The notes under the pieces were generated by a model. That model was not told where the DNA came from. It made no database searches and saw nothing but the letters and a program-made list of their open reading frames with translations. From Actinomycetes bacterium (GTDB taxonomy: Bacteria > Actinomycetota > Coriobacteriia > Anaerosomatales > Anaerosomataceae): DNA of 10,551 nt. The DNA lies in assembly GCA_021850085.1 (NCBI GenBank), contig JAJZRZ010000038.1, forward strand, positions 1 through 10,551, written 5' to 3'. Position numbers and translations under genes: made by a program. Shown here in pieces: positions 1 through 6,845 of the stretch (positions are counted from its first letter, which is position 1; the number at the start of each line of letters is the position of its first letter).

Positions 1-1
1 T

Positions 2-196
2 GGTGTGTTCGTGGGCAGCGGGGTCTTCAAGAGCGGCGACCCCTCCAAGCGGGCCAAGGCCATCGTCGAGGCCACCACCCACTTCAACGACCCGGATATC
101 ATCGCTCGCGTCTCGCGCGATCTTGGCGAGGCGATGGTGGGAATCAACATCTCCGACATCCCTGATGCCGAGCGGATGCAGGAGCGGGGCTGGTAG
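2..196 (+). CDS. pdxS: PdxS, pyridoxal 5'-phosphate synthase lyase subunit (3' end only)
   Basis: This is the C-terminal 64 codons of PdxS; the 5' part lies outside the window. PdxS builds pyridoxal 5'-phosphate from ribose 5-phosphate, glyceraldehyde 3-phosphate and ammonia delivered by PdxT, as a cytoplasmic dodecamer of TIM barrels decorated by PdxT. Visible family marks are the phosphate-binding [10 protein letters not shown] segment, the AIVEATTHF helix just after it, and the classic C-terminal MQERGW end. The frame is already open at base 2 (a Gly codon comes before GVFVGSG), so the GTG at 5 is not a start. The stop is followed after two bases by the GTG of pdxT, which indicates co-transcription and probably coupled translation of the two subunits. 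The identification is firm; only the length is unknown. Confidence 0.97.
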   Translation, partial: GVFVGSGVFKSGDPSKRAKAIVEATTHFNDPDIIARVSRDLGEAMVGINISDIPDAERMQERGW

Positions 197-198
197 AA

Positions 199-777
199 GT
201 GCGGATCGGCGTCCTCGCGCTGCAGGGCGCGTTTCGCGAGCACATGCTGGATCTCGAGGCGCTCGGGGCCTCGGCTGTGGCTGTGCGCCTCCCGTCACAG
301 CTCGACGATCTCCGCGGCCTGATCATACCCGGTGGTGAGTCCACGGCCATAGCCAAACTGATGCGCACGTACGGGTTCTACGATCCGATCCGCCTGCGGC
401 ATCTCGACGGCATGGCTGTCTGGGGAACGTGTGCGGGTGCGATCTTGATGGCCGACCGGATCGCGGACGCGCGACCGGACCAGGAACCCTTGGGTCTGAT
501 GCGCATGCTGGTCCGACGCAACGCTTTCGGGCGTCAGGTGGACTCCTTCGAGGCGTCGCTTGGCTTCGACGGCTTTGAGTCGCCGTTCCCCGGCGTGTTC
601 ATCCGGGCTCCGCAGATCGAGCGGATCGCCGAGGGTGTCACGGTGCTCGCCCGGCACGCGGGCCAGCCGGTGGCGGCCCGGCAGGGCGATCTGCTCGCCA
701 CCACGTTCCATCCCGAGCTCACCGGTGATCCGCGTATACACCGGTACTTCCTCGATCACGTCGTTGGCGCGCGGTAG
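199..777 (+). CDS. pdxT: PdxT, glutaminase subunit of pyridoxal 5'-phosphate synthase
   Basis: The protein has 192 residues, normal for this class I glutamine amidotransferase, which hydrolyses glutamine and channels ammonia to PdxS. The N terminus carries the GVLALQGAFREH signature. The oxyanion region GGEST is at residues 45-49 and the nucleophile Cys78 lies in GTCAG. The GRQVDSFE segment is at about 111-118, and the FHPEL motif supplies the triad His171 and Glu173. The start is GTG at 199, two bases after the pdxS stop. No strong Shine-Dalgarno is seen apart from a GGAG-like stretch inside the pdxS end, so coupling to pdxS is likely. The stop codon overlaps the ribosome-binding site of the following yebC. 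All catalytic residues are present, so the gene looks intact. Confidence 0.97.
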   Translation: MRIGVLALQGAFREHMLDLEALGASAVAVRLPSQLDDLRGLIIPGGESTAIAKLMRTYGFYDPIRLRHLDGMAVWGTCAGAILMADRIADARPDQEPLGLMRMLVRRNAFGRQVDSFEASLGFDGFESPFPGVFIRAPQIERIAEGVTVLARHAGQPVAARQGDLLATTFHPELTGDPRIHRYFLDHVVGAR

Positions 778-787
778 GAGAAGCTGC

Positions 788-1546
788 ATGTCCGGACACT
801 CGAAATGGGCCACCACCAAGCATCGCAAGGCGGCGGTCGACGCGAAGCGCGCGGTTCTGTTCTCGAAGCTTTCGCGGATCATCACGGTGGCGGCCAAGGC
901 AGGCGGCGACCCCAATCCTGAGAACAATGCAGCTCTAGCGGCCGCCATCGCCAAGGCGAAGTCGTATTCGCTGCCGAAGGACAAGATCGAGACGGCCATC
1001 AGTAAGGCGTTCGGTGCGGGAGCCGATTCGGCGGCCTACGAAGAGGTCGTTTACGAGGGCTACGGCCCTGTCGGCGTGGCGCTTTACGTTGAGGCGCTCA
1101 CGGACAACCGCAATCGCACCGCCGCTGACGTGCGCGCGGCCTTCACACGCGCGGGCGGGAACCTCGGCGCGACCGGGTCGGTGGCGTTCCAGTTCGAGCG
1201 CAAGGGCCAGATCGTGGTGGACCGCTCCGGCGCGCCTGACGCGGACGAGACCATGCTGCTCGTGGCCGACGTCGGCGGTGAGGACATGGAGGCCGGTGAG
1301 GACGCCTACGTGGTGTATACGGCACCGGCCGAGGTTATGGCGGTCAAGGCCGCGCTCGAAGAGGCCGGTGTGCCCGTGAAGGGCGCTGAGCTCGTGATGG
1401 AGCCGGTGACCACGACGGCGGTTACGGTGGAGGATGCCAAGAGGGTGCTCCGGCTCATCGACCGGCTCGAAGAGTCGGACGACATCCAGACCGTCTATCA
1501 CACGATGGAGCTCACCGACGAGATCGCCGAGGCCCTCGGGGCGTAG
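788..1546 (+). CDS. yebC: YebC/PmpR family (TACO1-like) regulatory or translation factor
   Basis: This 252-residue cytoplasmic protein has the whole YebC family layout. An N-terminal GHSKWATTKHRKAA motif is followed by DAKRAVLFSKLSR. The central segment has LPKDKIETAI and then YEGYGPVGVALYVEALTDN with NRTAADVR. The C-terminal part has DDIQTVYHTMEL. Family members were first described as DNA-binding regulators (PmpR in Pseudomonas). Mitochondrial TACO1 and some bacterial homologues instead help ribosomes through difficult sequences, so the exact role here is open. The ATG at 788 is chosen because it begins the conserved MSGHSKW and has an AGGAG at 776-780 overlapping the pdxT stop; the longer open frame upstream has no family similarity. 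The 10-base gap to pdxT suggests one transcript. Adjacency to ruvC is common in many bacteria. Confidence 0.95.
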   Translation: MSGHSKWATTKHRKAAVDAKRAVLFSKLSRIITVAAKAGGDPNPENNAALAAAIAKAKSYSLPKDKIETAISKAFGAGADSAAYEEVVYEGYGPVGVALYVEALTDNRNRTAADVRAAFTRAGGNLGATGSVAFQFERKGQIVVDRSGAPDADETMLLVADVGGEDMEAGEDAYVVYTAPAEVMAVKAALEEAGVPVKGAELVMEPVTTTAVTVEDAKRVLRLIDRLEESDDIQTVYHTMELTDEIAEALGA

Positions 1547-1588
1547 CCGCGTGCGCGGACAGCTGCGCGTTGCGCACCTGGCTTCGGC

Positions 1589-1618
1589 TTTACCACCCCG
1601 CCTTCGAAACGCTATCTT
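1589..1618 (+). promoter_or_regulatory. Candidate promoter of ruvCAB
   Basis: A TTTACC -35-like hexamer (1589-1594) and a TATCTT -10-like hexamer (1613-1618) are separated by 18 bases, each matching four of six positions of the vegetative consensus. They lie in the 108-base gap between yebC and ruvC. The LexA box begins immediately after the -10, so the repressor would cover the transcription start. No start-site data are available; this is a prediction from sequence alone. Confidence 0.55.
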
Positions 1619-1630
1619 GAACATATGTTC
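1619..1630 (+). promoter_or_regulatory. LexA operator (SOS box) of ruvCAB
   Basis: The sequence GAACATATGTTC is a perfect 12-base palindrome. It matches the GAAC-N4-GTTC core of the Gram-positive/actinobacterial SOS box; the flanks are T on the left and G on the right, against the ideal C and G. It sits directly downstream of the candidate -10 element and 24 bases before the ruvC start. ruvCAB is a standard member of SOS regulons, so both sequence and position support LexA repression relieved by DNA damage. Confidence 0.85.
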
Positions 1631-1643
1631 GATACACGTTGGC

Positions 1644-1649
1644 AGGGAG
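1644..1649 (+). promoter_or_regulatory. Ribosome-binding site that sets the ruvC start
   Basis: AGGGAG lies five bases upstream of the GTG at 1655. This supports that GTG, which gives a protein beginning MIVLGIDPG, over the in-frame ATG at 1625. The ATG falls inside the SOS box, has no Shine-Dalgarno, and would add ten residues that the family lacks. Confidence 0.7.
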
Positions 1650-1654
1650 TACCC

Positions 1655-2149
1655 GTGATCGTGCTCGGCATCGACCCGGGGCTGAAGAACACCGGGTGGG
1701 GGGTCATCGAGCAGACCGGAAGCCGCCTGCGTTGTGTGGCCTACGGATGCATCGTGACCCAGAGCGATCGGACGGACGCCGAGCGGCTGGCGACGATCCA
1801 CGATGGGATGGCCGCCGTGGTGCAGCGGTTCGCGCCCCAAGAGGCGGCTGTCGAGAGCGTCTTCTTCTCCTCCAATGCCAAGACCGCGTTCGCCACCGGG
1901 CAGGCGCGAGGCGTCGCCCTGCTCGCGGCGGCGGGCCTCACGATCGGCGAGTACGGCCCCGGAGAGGTCAAGCTGGCCCTCGTGGGCACGGGTGATGCGG
2001 ACAAGCGCCAGGTGCAGTACATGGTGCGCACCATCCTGCGCCTGCCGCGCGACCCCGAGCCCGACCACGCCGCCGACGCGCTGGCTGCGGCGATATGCCA
2101 CGCTCACCGGCGCTCCTGGTGTGTCCCGAAGGTTGGAGAGCGCAGATGA
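1655..2149 (+). CDS. ruvC: RuvC, Holliday junction resolvase
   Basis: The 164-residue endonuclease cuts Holliday junctions symmetrically, working with the RuvAB branch-migration motor in recombination repair. Its RNase H-like fold is shown by LGIDPGLKNTGWGV, with catalytic Asp7, Glu67 in the AAVES strand, and the C-terminal DHAADALAAAI motif giving His138 and Asp141. The His-containing form of the fourth position is the one many RuvC proteins have. FFSSNAKTAF and TGQARGVAL fit the substrate-binding helices. The length is at the short end of the family. The last codons overlap the ruvA ATG in an ATGA junction, which implies translational coupling. A dedicated promoter and SOS box precede the gene. 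Confidence 0.96.
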   Translation: MIVLGIDPGLKNTGWGVIEQTGSRLRCVAYGCIVTQSDRTDAERLATIHDGMAAVVQRFAPQEAAVESVFFSSNAKTAFATGQARGVALLAAAGLTIGEYGPGEVKLALVGTGDADKRQVQYMVRTILRLPRDPEPDHAADALAAAICHAHRRSWCVPKVGERR

Positions 2150-2727
2150 TAGCGCAGGTGACCGGTCGCCTCGTGGGTAAGTCCGCGACGTCGTGCATCG
2201 TCGAAGCGGGCGGTATCGGGCTGCGGCTGTGGATGTCGACGAGCTCCCTGTCCCGCCTGCCCGCCGAAGGGGACCAGGTGACCGTCCACACCTATCTTCA
2301 CGTCCGCGAGGACGAACTGTCGCTCTTCGGCTTCGAGAGCCTCGAGGAGCAGGACCTGTTCGAAAAGCTCATCACGGTGAGCGGCGTGGGGCCGAAGGTG
2401 GCGCTTTCGGCGCTTTCGGCCATGCCGCCAACCGACATCGCCGCGGCCATCGCCCGGGAGGACGATGCGCTGATCGCCACCGTTCCCGGTATCGGCAAAA
2501 AGACGGCGCAACGATTGATAATCGAGCTGAAGGACAAGGTGGGGATCGACTCCCCACCGGCGCATAAGCCGGGTACCGCGGGCGCCGGCGCACAGGTGAC
2601 CGCCGCTCTCGTGTCGATGGGTTTCAGCGCGGCGGAAGCCGCCACGGCGCTGAAGGGCTACGAGGGAGCGGACGAGGCCCAGGCGATGCTGCGCCATGCG
2701 CTCAGACGGCTGGGAGGCGGCGCATGA
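2146..2727 (+). CDS. ruvA: RuvA, Holliday junction branch-migration DNA-binding subunit
   Basis: The 193-residue RuvA tetramer clamps the Holliday junction and recruits RuvB rings. Domain I is an N-terminal OB fold (about residues 1-64: [10 protein letters not shown] and the [12 protein letters not shown] end). Domain II has two helix-hairpin-helix motifs, [15 protein letters not shown] at about 76-90 and [15 protein letters not shown] at about 111-125. A low-complexity Ala/Gly/Pro linker (about 133-150) leads to the small mobile domain III that contacts RuvB ([15 protein letters not shown]). The ATG at 2146 begins the conserved MIAQVTG and overlaps the ruvC stop as ATGA, with GGAGAG at 2135-2140 as a likely ribosome-binding site. 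The 3' end overlaps ruvB by ATGA as well, so all three ruv genes form one coupled operon. Confidence 0.96.
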   Translation: MIAQVTGRLVGKSATSCIVEAGGIGLRLWMSTSSLSRLPAEGDQVTVHTYLHVREDELSLFGFESLEEQDLFEKLITVSGVGPKVALSALSAMPPTDIAAAIAREDDALIATVPGIGKKTAQRLIIELKDKVGIDSPPAHKPGTAGAGAQVTAALVSMGFSAAEAATALKGYEGADEAQAMLRHALRRLGGGA

Positions 2728-3788
2728 GCGGCAGCTGGCACGACGACCCGTACGCCCCGGACGAGGGCGAACGGCTGGTATCGGCCGACTACACCGAGGA
2801 CGACCTCGAGATCGACCGCTCGTTGCGGCCGAAGCGGCTTGCCGAATACCTGGGCCAGAGCCGGGTGAAGGAGAACCTCGGCGTGCTGATCGACGCGGCG
2901 CGCGCTCGCGGCGAGGCGCTCGACCACCTGTTGCTCTCAGGTCCTCCGGGGGTTGGCAAGACCACGCTGGCCGGCGTGGTCGCGTGCGAGCTCGGGGTGC
3001 AGATGAAACAGACGAGCGGCCCGGCAATCGAGCGCGCCGGGGACCTCGCGGCGATCCTGACCAACCTCGAGTCGCGTGATGTGCTGTTCATAGACGAGAT
3101 CCACCGCCTCAACCGAGCGGTCGAAGAAGTTTTGTATCCGGCCATGGAGGACTACAGCATCGACATCGTGATCGGCAAGGGCCCGGCGGCCCGTTCGCTG
3201 CGGCTCGACCTGCCGGAGTTCACGCTGATCGGCGCCACGACGCGAACGGGTCTGCTGACGGGCCCGTTGCGCGACCGCTTCGGCATGGCGTTCCGTCTGG
3301 AGTACTACTCGGCCGAGGAGCTCACCGAGATAGTCGAGCGTTCCGCCGGCATCCTCGGTGTGGCGGTAACCGCCGATGGCGCGGCCGAGATCGCGCGCCG
3401 GGGGCGCGGGACGCCACGGCTCGCGAACCGCCTGCTCAAGCGCGTGCGCGATTACGCGCAGGTGCGCTCCGACGGCCGGATAACCGAAGATCTCGCAGCC
3501 GAGGCACTCGCCTTCTTCCAAGTGGACCACCGGGGCTTGGACCGGATGGACCTTGCGATCCTCGAGACGCTCGCCACCACCTTCAGCGGCCGTCCGGTGG
3601 GGCTCAACACGCTCTCGGCAGCGGTGGGCGAGGAACCTGACACGCTTGAGGACGTGTACGAGCCCTACCTGCTCCAGCTCGGCTTTCTCGCACGCACGCC
3701 CAAGGGCCGCCAGGCGACGCCGCGTGCCTATGAACATCTGGGGCTGCAGGCGCCCCCGGAGGTCCCAAGGCAAGACGGGCTTTTCTAG
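2724..3788 (+). CDS. ruvB: RuvB, Holliday junction branch-migration ATPase
   Basis: This 354-residue AAA+ motor forms hexameric rings that pump DNA through the RuvA-bound junction. The Walker A motif GPPGVGKTT is at residues 73-81, the Walker B LFIDEIHR has Asp124 and Glu125, and sensor 1 is in LIGATTRTG (168-176). The arginine finger lies in PLRDRFG (Arg183), and the sensor 2 region is [17 protein letters not shown] (229-245). A C-terminal winged helix (about 270-340) contains [12 protein letters not shown] and [18 protein letters not shown]. The acidic N-terminal extension of roughly 15-20 residues before the conserved [13 protein letters not shown] is common in actinobacterial RuvB. The ATG overlaps the ruvA stop. 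No motif is missing, so the protein should be active. Confidence 0.98.
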   Translation: MSGSWHDDPYAPDEGERLVSADYTEDDLEIDRSLRPKRLAEYLGQSRVKENLGVLIDAARARGEALDHLLLSGPPGVGKTTLAGVVACELGVQMKQTSGPAIERAGDLAAILTNLESRDVLFIDEIHRLNRAVEEVLYPAMEDYSIDIVIGKGPAARSLRLDLPEFTLIGATTRTGLLTGPLRDRFGMAFRLEYYSAEELTEIVERSAGILGVAVTADGAAEIARRGRGTPRLANRLLKRVRDYAQVRSDGRITEDLAAEALAFFQVDHRGLDRMDLAILETLATTFSGRPVGLNTLSAAVGEEPDTLEDVYEPYLLQLGFLARTPKGRQATPRAYEHLGLQAPPEVPRQDGLF

Positions 3789-3816
3789 GGGGCGCCCCGC
3801 ACCGGTCTTCGCGCGG

Positions 3817-3822
3817 TACACT
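3817..3822 (+). promoter_or_regulatory. Candidate -10 element (TACACT) before the isochorismatase-family gene
   Basis: The hexamer sits in the context GCGCGGTACACTGCACC, about 70 bases before the gene start. It is one of several near-identical elements in this window (also before folD, queH and queA, with TACAAT before the exported-protein gene). No good -35 is visible at the expected distance, which is common in actinobacterial promoters. Confidence 0.5.
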
Positions 3823-3893
3823 GCACCTGATGTCATGGCGTGATCCCACGACGGGGTGCGCGTCTGTTTTCGCCGCCGGTCACTGGAGGGACC

Positions 3894-4466
3894 ATGTCGC
3901 ACGCACCCGTGTTGCAGCGAGAAGCGATGGTGCTCGTCCTGGTGGACATGCAAGATCGGCTCGCCGGCGTGATGCCGCGCAGGGACAGCACCGTGTCGGC
4001 CGCTGTGATGTTGGCGCGTGCCGCGCGGACGCTGGACGTGCCCCTGATCGTCACGCGCCAGTATCCGAAGGGCCTCGGCGATACGGTTCCCGAGCTCCTC
4101 GACGTGCTCGAGTCGGAGTCGACGGTGGACAAAGTCGCGTTCTCCTGCGCCGCCGACGTCGGCTTCGTGGATCGCCTCGAGGCCATCGGCAAGCGGCAGG
4201 TGGTCCTCGCCGGCATGGAGACGCACATCTGCATCGCGCAGACCGCACTCGGCTTGCATGCCGAGGGCTATGACGTGCACGTGGCGGCCGATGCGACGTG
4301 CTCGAGACGCGACCACGACCATGCTGTCGCACTCGATCGCCTGAGGTCCGCGGGTGTCGTGGTGACGGTCGCCGAGTCGGTCATCTACGAGGCGCTCGGC
4401 CGTGCGGGTACGGCGGAGTTCAAGGCAGTCCTGAACGCGGTCAAGGCGCACACGCCCGGCGAGTGA
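3894..4466 (+). CDS. Isochorismatase-family cysteine hydrolase
   Basis: The 190-residue protein is a single-domain member of the isochorismatase-like hydrolase superfamily. The three catalytic residues are visible: Asp18 in VLVDMQDRL, Lys80 in TVDKVAFSC, and the nucleophile Cys113 in [12 protein letters not shown]. The last motif also shows the usual cis-peptide region before the nucleophile. The compact form resembles the YcaC-like branch. The family includes nicotinamidases, carbamoyl- and ureido-hydrolases and isochorismatases, and the substrate cannot be assigned from these motifs. The ATG at 3894 is chosen because GGAGG (3885-3889) precedes it by four bases and the superfamily start follows; an earlier in-frame ATG at 3840 lacks both. 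The neighbours (ruvB, folD) give no functional hint, and the gene appears to have its own promoter. Confidence 0.85.
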   Translation: MSHAPVLQREAMVLVLVDMQDRLAGVMPRRDSTVSAAVMLARAARTLDVPLIVTRQYPKGLGDTVPELLDVLESESTVDKVAFSCAADVGFVDRLEAIGKRQVVLAGMETHICIAQTALGLHAEGYDVHVAADATCSRRDHDHAVALDRLRSAGVVVTVAESVIYEALGRAGTAEFKAVLNAVKAHTPGE

Positions 4467-4492
4467 CCGTGAGGCACCACCTCGGTTACACT
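4463..4492 (+). promoter_or_regulatory. Candidate folD promoter
   Basis: A GTGACC -35-like hexamer (4463-4468, overlapping the stop of the upstream gene) and a TACACT -10 hexamer (4487-4492) have an 18-base spacer. This is the best-formed copy of the recurring TACACT promoter, because a recognisable -35 is present. It predicts a leader of about 33 bases before the folD GTG. Confidence 0.6.
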
Positions 4493-4531
4493 GTCGGGGC
4501 ATTTTCCGGTCCGACCGAGGGAGACGGTGCG

Positions 4532-5374
4532 GTGGCCACGATCATCGACGGCACGGCGGTGGCGGCAACGATCCGGCAGCGTGCAGCGGCGCGGACGGCG
4601 GAACTGCGCGAGCGGGGCATCGAGCCGTGCCTTGCGGTCGTGCTCGTGGGAGACGACCCCGCCTCCGCGGCGTACGTGCGGATGAAGGAGCGCGATTGCG
4701 CCGAGGTCGGGATCGTGAGCCTCGACCACCGGCTTCCCGCTGAGACCTCACAGCAAGAGATCGACCGCCTCATCGACTCGCTGAACGACGACCCTCGCGT
4801 GCACGGGATCCTCGTCCAGATGCCGTTGCCCCGGCACCTGGACGCCGAGCGTGTCATCGAGCGGATCTCGCCCACGAAAGACGTGGACGGCTTCCATCCG
4901 GAGAACCTCGGGCTTCTCGTGCGCGGCCTCCCGGGTTTCCGCGCCTGCACGCCGGCCGGCGTGATGGAGATGCTCGGGGCCTACGGGATCGATCCGTCGG
5001 GTATGCGGGCGGTCGTGGTAGGCCGCTCGACCATAGTCGGCAAGCCGATGGCGCTGCTGCTTCTCGAGGCGAATGCGACCGTGACGGTGTGCCACTCGCG
5101 CACGCGTGACCTCCCGGCGGTGTGCCGGGAGGCGGACCTGCTCGTGGCGGCGATCGGCAGGGCGCGCATGATCGACGCCACCTACGTCAAGCCCGGAGCC
5201 GTGGTCATCGATGTCGGCATCAACCGGACGGACCATGGCCTGGCAGGAGACGTGGACTTCGACAGCGTCGAGCCTGTGGCCTCCGCGATCACGCCCGTTC
5301 CCGGCGGCGTGGGGCCCATGACCCGCGCGATACTCATGGCCAATACGATCGCGGCTGCCGAGGCCGTAGCCTAG
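4532..5374 (+). CDS. folD: FolD, methylenetetrahydrofolate dehydrogenase / methenyltetrahydrofolate cyclohydrolase
   Basis: The 280-residue bifunctional enzyme interconverts 5,10-methylene-, 5,10-methenyl- and 10-formyl-tetrahydrofolate using NADP, supplying one-carbon units for purines and formyl-Met. The substrate site is shown by [19 protein letters not shown] with Tyr48 and the catalytic Lys52. Other marks are GILVQMPLP (92-100) with Gln96, and [15 protein letters not shown] with Asp117. The Rossmann half has [16 protein letters not shown] (162-177), VIDVGIN (225-231) and the C-terminal [18 protein letters not shown]. The GTG at 4532 gives the normal [11 protein letters not shown] start, with AGGGAG at 4518-4523 eight bases upstream; a much longer upstream open frame runs through the preceding gene in another frame and is not supported. 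All family motifs are intact. Confidence 0.97.
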   Translation: MATIIDGTAVAATIRQRAAARTAELRERGIEPCLAVVLVGDDPASAAYVRMKERDCAEVGIVSLDHRLPAETSQQEIDRLIDSLNDDPRVHGILVQMPLPRHLDAERVIERISPTKDVDGFHPENLGLLVRGLPGFRACTPAGVMEMLGAYGIDPSGMRAVVVGRSTIVGKPMALLLLEANATVTVCHSRTRDLPAVCREADLLVAAIGRARMIDATYVKPGAVVIDVGINRTDHGLAGDVDFDSVEPVASAITPVPGGVGPMTRAILMANTIAAAEAVA

Positions 5375-5383
5375 CCGCTGCGC

Positions 5384-5389
5384 TACAAT
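5384..5389 (+). promoter_or_regulatory. Candidate -10 element (TACAAT) before the exported-protein gene
   Basis: TACAAT in the context GCGCTACAATCGCCC lies in the 50-base gap after folD, giving a leader of about 29 bases. It matches five of six positions of the TATAAT consensus, but no convincing -35 is seen. Confidence 0.5.
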
Positions 5390-5424
5390 CGCCCCTGCGC
5401 GTCGAACTTGCGGAGGTTCACACG

Positions 5425-6156
5425 GTGCTCAGGTTCTCACGGCTCTTCACGCTCGTGCTTGTGCTCATCACCACCATGCCCGCTGCCGCGTCGGCAGCGG
5501 CGGTGCGCGAGTATCAGCTGCAGTTCGCTCCCGTCGCCCGTACCGGCGGCGCTCTAGCGATCGTGAGCGCGCTGCTCGACCCGCAGGAGAGCCTGCCCGC
5601 CTCGGTCACGGTCCCCGTGCCGGCCGGCTCGACCCTGCTGTGGATCGGCGAGATCCTCGGGGGGGATCCCTCGGCCGATCTCGCACGCGAGTTCACTGTC
5701 GAGCGTGTGGGCGACATGGATGTCTACAGTCTCACCCTCGAGCAGACGTACACCGCACAGGCCGAGATACAGCTCCCCGCTCCCGCGTCGAGCGGCGCGG
5801 ACATGCGCTCCGAGCTGACGTGGACGAACCCGGGCGCGGAAGTGCTGTTCACCTGCGCCGTGATCGTCGAGCCGGGGGGTATCGATGTGGAGACCAGCCC
5901 CGAACTCGCCGGTGTGGTCCGGACCAACGCCGCCGGCGAATCGCTCTACCCGCTCGCAGGCCGGCGCCTGGCCCAAGGCGAAGCGTACGAGGTCGCCGTG
6001 GAGTGGAAACGTGGAGGCGGAGCGGCTGACCTGCCGGGTGCACCGGGAGCGCTCCAGTGGGTGCTCGGCGCGCTCGTCGCCGCCATCGCGGCGCTGGTCC
6101 TCGTGATCGTGTGGGAGAACACGAGGCATCGCCGCGGCATCGCCGCGGACGAATGA
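5425..6156 (+). CDS. Uncharacterised exported protein with a C-terminal membrane anchor
   Basis: I do not recognise this 243-residue protein. Residues 1-24 form a clear Sec signal peptide: basic MLRFSR, a hydrophobic LFTLVLVLITTMPA core, and a plausible cleavage after Ala-Ser-Ala at about residue 24. Residues ~29-195 are an extracytoplasmic region rich in alternating hydrophobic residues and Thr/Val/Glu, suggesting a beta-sandwich; one Cys occurs (LFTCAV, about 144). A Gly/Ala-rich stretch leads to one transmembrane helix (about 211-230, WVLGALVAAIAALVLVIVW) and a short basic/acidic cytoplasmic tail. The predicted topology is therefore an outside-facing domain held by a C-terminal helix. GTG at 5425 is chosen because GGAGG (5412-5416) precedes it by eight bases and the signal peptide begins there. 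The stop is one base before the GTG of the GDT1-family gene, so the two are almost certainly co-translated; a role alongside that transporter is inference. Confidence 0.8.
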   Translation: MLRFSRLFTLVLVLITTMPAAASAAAVREYQLQFAPVARTGGALAIVSALLDPQESLPASVTVPVPAGSTLLWIGEILGGDPSADLAREFTVERVGDMDVYSLTLEQTYTAQAEIQLPAPASSGADMRSELTWTNPGAEVLFTCAVIVEPGGIDVETSPELAGVVRTNAAGESLYPLAGRRLAQGEAYEVAVEWKRGGGAADLPGAPGALQWVLGALVAAIAALVLVIVWENTRHRRGIAADE

Positions 6157-6157
6157 C

Positions 6158-6802
6158 GTGACGACCGCCTTCGTCGTCGCTTTCCTGCTCGTCGCGCTCG
6201 CCGAGTTCGGCGACAAGAGCCAGCTGCTCCTGCTCACCTTCGCGGCTCGGTACAAGCCCCTGAAGGTCGTGCTAGGGACCGCGATAGCGGTGTTCCTGCT
6301 GCAGGGCGTCTCGGTCGCCGTGGGGAGCGCCGTCGGCGCCCTTGTGCCGCAGCGGCTTGTCGCGGTGGTCGCAGGAGCACTGTTCGTCGGCTTCGGCGTG
6401 GCCACGTGGCGTTCGGCGGGCGACGGCGAGGACGGGGAGGAACCCGTGCGCTCCACCCGCTTCGGCCCCGTGCTCACCGTGGCGGCGGCGCTGCTGCTCG
6501 CCGAATTCGGCGACAAGACGCAGCTGATGACGATTTCGATCGCAGCCGATCCAGCTGCTGCGCTGCGCGCGTTGGGCTCGGTGGCCGAGGGGATCGACAC
6601 GCCCGAAGCGGGCACCTTGGGCACCTCGCTCGGCGTGTGGCTCGGCTCGTCGCTGGGTTTCCTCGCCGCCGACATCGCCGCCATCGTCGTGGGCGCGGTG
6701 CTCGGTGCCAAGCTTCCCGCGAGGCTGATCGCGCGCCTGTCCGCCGTCGTGTTCATGGCGTTCGGGCTCGTGACGCTGGCGTCCGCGTTCGTGCTGGTAT
6801 AG
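6158..6802 (+). CDS. GDT1/UPF0016 (TMEM165) family membrane cation transporter, probably Mn2+ or Ca2+ export
   Basis: The 214-residue integral membrane protein has the duplicated family hallmark E-x-G-D-K-[ST]-Q: AEFGDKSQL at about residues 15-23 and AEFGDKTQL at 115-123. Each copy lies in the first helix of one of two inverted three-helix repeats. Characterised relatives (plant PAM71, cyanobacterial Mnx, Vibrio MneA, human TMEM165) move Mn2+ or Ca2+ across membranes, so a Mn2+ exporter is the likeliest role; the substrate is inference. A charged cytoplasmic linker (DGEDGEEPVRSTR, about 89-101) joins the repeats. The second repeat carries a loop of about 20-25 residues (133-156) that looks longer than usual. 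The GTG start one base after the preceding stop has no clear Shine-Dalgarno and is probably read by coupling. No yybP-ykoY Mn2+ riboswitch was seen upstream. Confidence 0.9.
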   Translation: MTTAFVVAFLLVALAEFGDKSQLLLLTFAARYKPLKVVLGTAIAVFLLQGVSVAVGSAVGALVPQRLVAVVAGALFVGFGVATWRSAGDGEDGEEPVRSTRFGPVLTVAAALLLAEFGDKTQLMTISIAADPAAALRALGSVAEGIDTPEAGTLGTSLGVWLGSSLGFLAADIAAIVVGAVLGAKLPARLIARLSAVVFMAFGLVTLASAFVLV

Positions 6803-6832
6803 ACGTGGCGCTTCGGCGGCCGGACCGAGCGG

Positions 6833-6838
6833 TACACT
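6833..6838 (+). promoter_or_regulatory. Candidate -10 element (TACACT) of queH, implying a leaderless transcript
   Basis: TACACT in GAGCGGTACACTGTCCGG ends seven bases before the A of the queH ATG. That is where transcription would be expected to begin, and the gap holds no Shine-Dalgarno. The -35 region is unremarkable. Confidence 0.6.
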
Positions 6839-6845
6839 GTCCGGC

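Noticed and set aside
1551..1577. Inverted repeat GTGCGC...GCGCAC after yebC as a terminator
   Set aside because: The stem is only six base pairs, the loop is 15 bases and no T-run follows; this is expected by chance in GC-rich DNA.
1625..1654. ATG at 1625 as the ruvC start
   Set aside because: It lies inside the SOS palindrome, lacks a ribosome-binding site and adds residues not found in RuvC; GTG 1655 fits better.
3789..3798. GGGGCGCCCC palindrome after ruvB as a terminator
   Set aside because: There is no loop and no downstream T-run, so it cannot form a usable intrinsic terminator.
2937..4502. Long minus-strand open frame (over 500 codons) across ruvB and the isochorismatase gene
   Set aside because: It is an antisense shadow caused by high GC. 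It is Arg/His-rich, resembles no family, and opposes two well-supported genes.
6100..6157. Mn2+ (yybP-ykoY) riboswitch ahead of the GDT1 gene
   Set aside because: Only one base separates the gene from the preceding stop, and no riboswitch-like structure was recognised in or before the upstream gene.
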